64,000 nucleotides of DNA, taken from positions 45,357 through 109,356 of the forward strand of contig JBLIIE010000001.1 of the NCBI GenBank assembly GCA_047634635.1. The letters run 5' to 3'. This DNA comes from Granulosicoccus sp047634635. Lineage in GTDB: Bacteria; Pseudomonadota; Gammaproteobacteria; Granulosicoccales; Granulosicoccaceae. Positions 62,982 to 64,000 of the stretch are shown piece by piece (position 1 is the stretch's first letter; each line of letters starts with the position of its first letter). Position numbers and translations under genes: made by a program. The notes under the pieces are model-generated. The model did no database searches. It was not told the origin of the DNA and saw nothing but the letters and a program-made list of their open reading frames with translations.

Positions 62982-64000
62982 CTAGCAAACCGCTGGAGGT
63001 GGCCCACGGACTCCAGGCCGGCAATTCTCTGTCCCCTGTAAACAGTACCTGGCCTCCAGCTGAGACAGGATCTTGCCGATCACGAACGAATCTTCGATAC
63101 TTGCGATAATCTTCATCGGGCCGCCACAAGCACTGCAGATGCTCACATCTCGGCTTCTGCATTTCCATCTGCATAGAGTTTTTTGATCTTTCCACAACGT
63201 ATCGGTGTCACGCGATCGCGGTACCGGCTATTGGGCACCAGCACACCGTGAAATCGTGTCAGGTTGGTGCGAGGCCTTGGTACCAACGCTGCCAGTTTGG
63301 CCATAAAATCCAATGGATCGAACACAACATGCGTAGTCCCATCCCGATACGCACTCTTCAAGGCATATCTGACCATGCCCTGATCTGTCAGCTCCAGCCG
63401 CGCCTCCGATAGTGCGGGACGGGAAATCTACCGGCGGGGCCGCACCGACAAATACGTTCCAGCTTTTTGCGCTCACGCGTGTTCACCGACACCCCGGCAT
63501 GTAACGAGAATCCCCCGATTCTGCCAAGCTGCTCTGTACCGTACTCCTCTTCCCGGGCGGGTATCGTCTGCAATGTCAGCACTTTGCGCCCTGCCTGCGG
63601 TCCCATGGCTATCCGGTACGTGATCGAATGGCCCTGTAGCTGTTGCATCGTATTGCCCTCTTCATCGTCCAACGTCAATGTCAGATTATCGCTCTGCTCA
63701 TCTCTGGCCAACCAACCCTGGCGCTCAAGATACCGGGCAACGCGTTCACTGATCGTGGCTACCAACGCGTTGAGCTCTTTGCTCGTGGGGGCGTTGACCC
63801 AATGAAATCTCAGATTTCCATTGCTCTTGGGCGAAAAGACACCATCAATAAACAGCACATGAAAATGCAGGTTTAGGTTTAACGCTGAGCCAAAGCGCTG
63901 GATCAATGTCACCGCACCTGTATGAGCCTGCGAGATCTTGAAGCCTGCCTTGTTAATCAAGTACGTCGAGAGGCGCGTGCCGCGCATAGGCAGGTGCGGC
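62982..64000 (-). pseudogene. IS91-family (HUH) transposase, broken and cut by the window edge
   Basis: Read leftward from 64000. 63987-63388 carries the Y2-transposase core: HTGAVTLIQRFGSALNLNLHFHVLF with the HUH-type HFH, SITYRIAMGPQAGRK and FSLHAGVSVNTRERKKLERICR. A 14-bp insertion near 63425-63440 then breaks the frame; the protein continues in another frame as ISRPALSEARLELTDQG, PYRDGTTHV-like SAYRDGTTHVVF and RTNLTRFHGVLVPNS to about 63190. After a deletion of the linker, the end CSACGGPMKIIASIED follows in a third frame. IS91 transposes by rolling circle; this copy is inactive. Confidence 0.85.

Noticed and set aside
56259..64000. CRISPR array, tmRNA gene or tRNA attachment site in the island
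   Set aside because: I looked for spaced repeats, tRNA-like ends and tmRNA next to smpB and found none; the only tandem repeat is the short CCAGT run.

Overview
This window looks like a chromosome segment of a marine or otherwise free-living gammaproteobacterium. The evidence is the conserved block cinA-recA-recX-alaS-lysC-csrA-tRNAs facing mutS-nadK-recN, followed by fur, bamE, ratAB and smpB in the classical gammaproteobacterial order, together with a complete proteobacterial dedicated sortase system, which is typical of marine Gammaproteobacteria. Base composition is moderate (about half G+C) and many ABC uptake systems and dehydrogenases are present. I cannot name a genus from the sequence alone.

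Layout. 1-2.3 kb: the 5' part of a class III nucleotide cyclase gene (its 3' part lies beyond the window edge), a 2-oxoglutarate/Fe(II) oxygenase and a short-chain dehydrogenase. 2.3-11 kb: a long leftward run comprising a manganese-type ABC transporter (sitABCD-like), mntR, pyrC, pyrE, an M20 amidohydrolase and a Kef-type antiporter; a perfect 14-bp palindrome before the solute-binding gene is a good MntR operator candidate. 11.2-14.3 kb: an Fbp-type iron(III) transporter (binding protein and fused permease, no ATPase gene) behind a Fur-box-like site; the permease frame carries an unusual 5' extension made of nested inverted repeats. 14.4-23.3 kb: an S15/CocE-like hydrolase, a chimeric gene remnant (TauE/SafE start joined to a VOC end), a dipeptide-type ABC transporter and a second dehydrogenase. 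23.4-26.5 kb: glyA and an ABC-2 exporter. 26.5-32.3 kb: the dedicated sortase system (kinase, regulator, VIT-VWA target, sortase). 32.4-39.3 kb: an aminotransferase, a polar amino-acid ABC transporter, a DUF4864 protein, folD and a lipoprotein. 39.3-40.6 kb: a glucokinase gene interrupted by an in-frame stop, then tRNA-Ser and tRNA-Arg. 40.7-56.3 kb: the housekeeping block from csrA to dnaQ.

56.4-64 kb is foreign. It begins with a tightly coupled operon of three different tyrosine recombinases plus a small coiled-coil protein, the layout known from the ginABCD module of GInt genomic islands and related to tnpABC of Tn554. Two of the recombinases are split in two, each at an oligo-T run where a one-base slip restores the continuous protein. 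Beyond it lie a pentanucleotide repeat, an unrecognised ORF and two decayed pieces of IS91-family transposase genes.

The most interesting features are the recombinase module with its two oligo-T breaks, the palindromic segment fused to the iron permease, the TauE/VOC chimera and the glucokinase with a lone nonsense codon. Everything here is read by eye; no database search was run.
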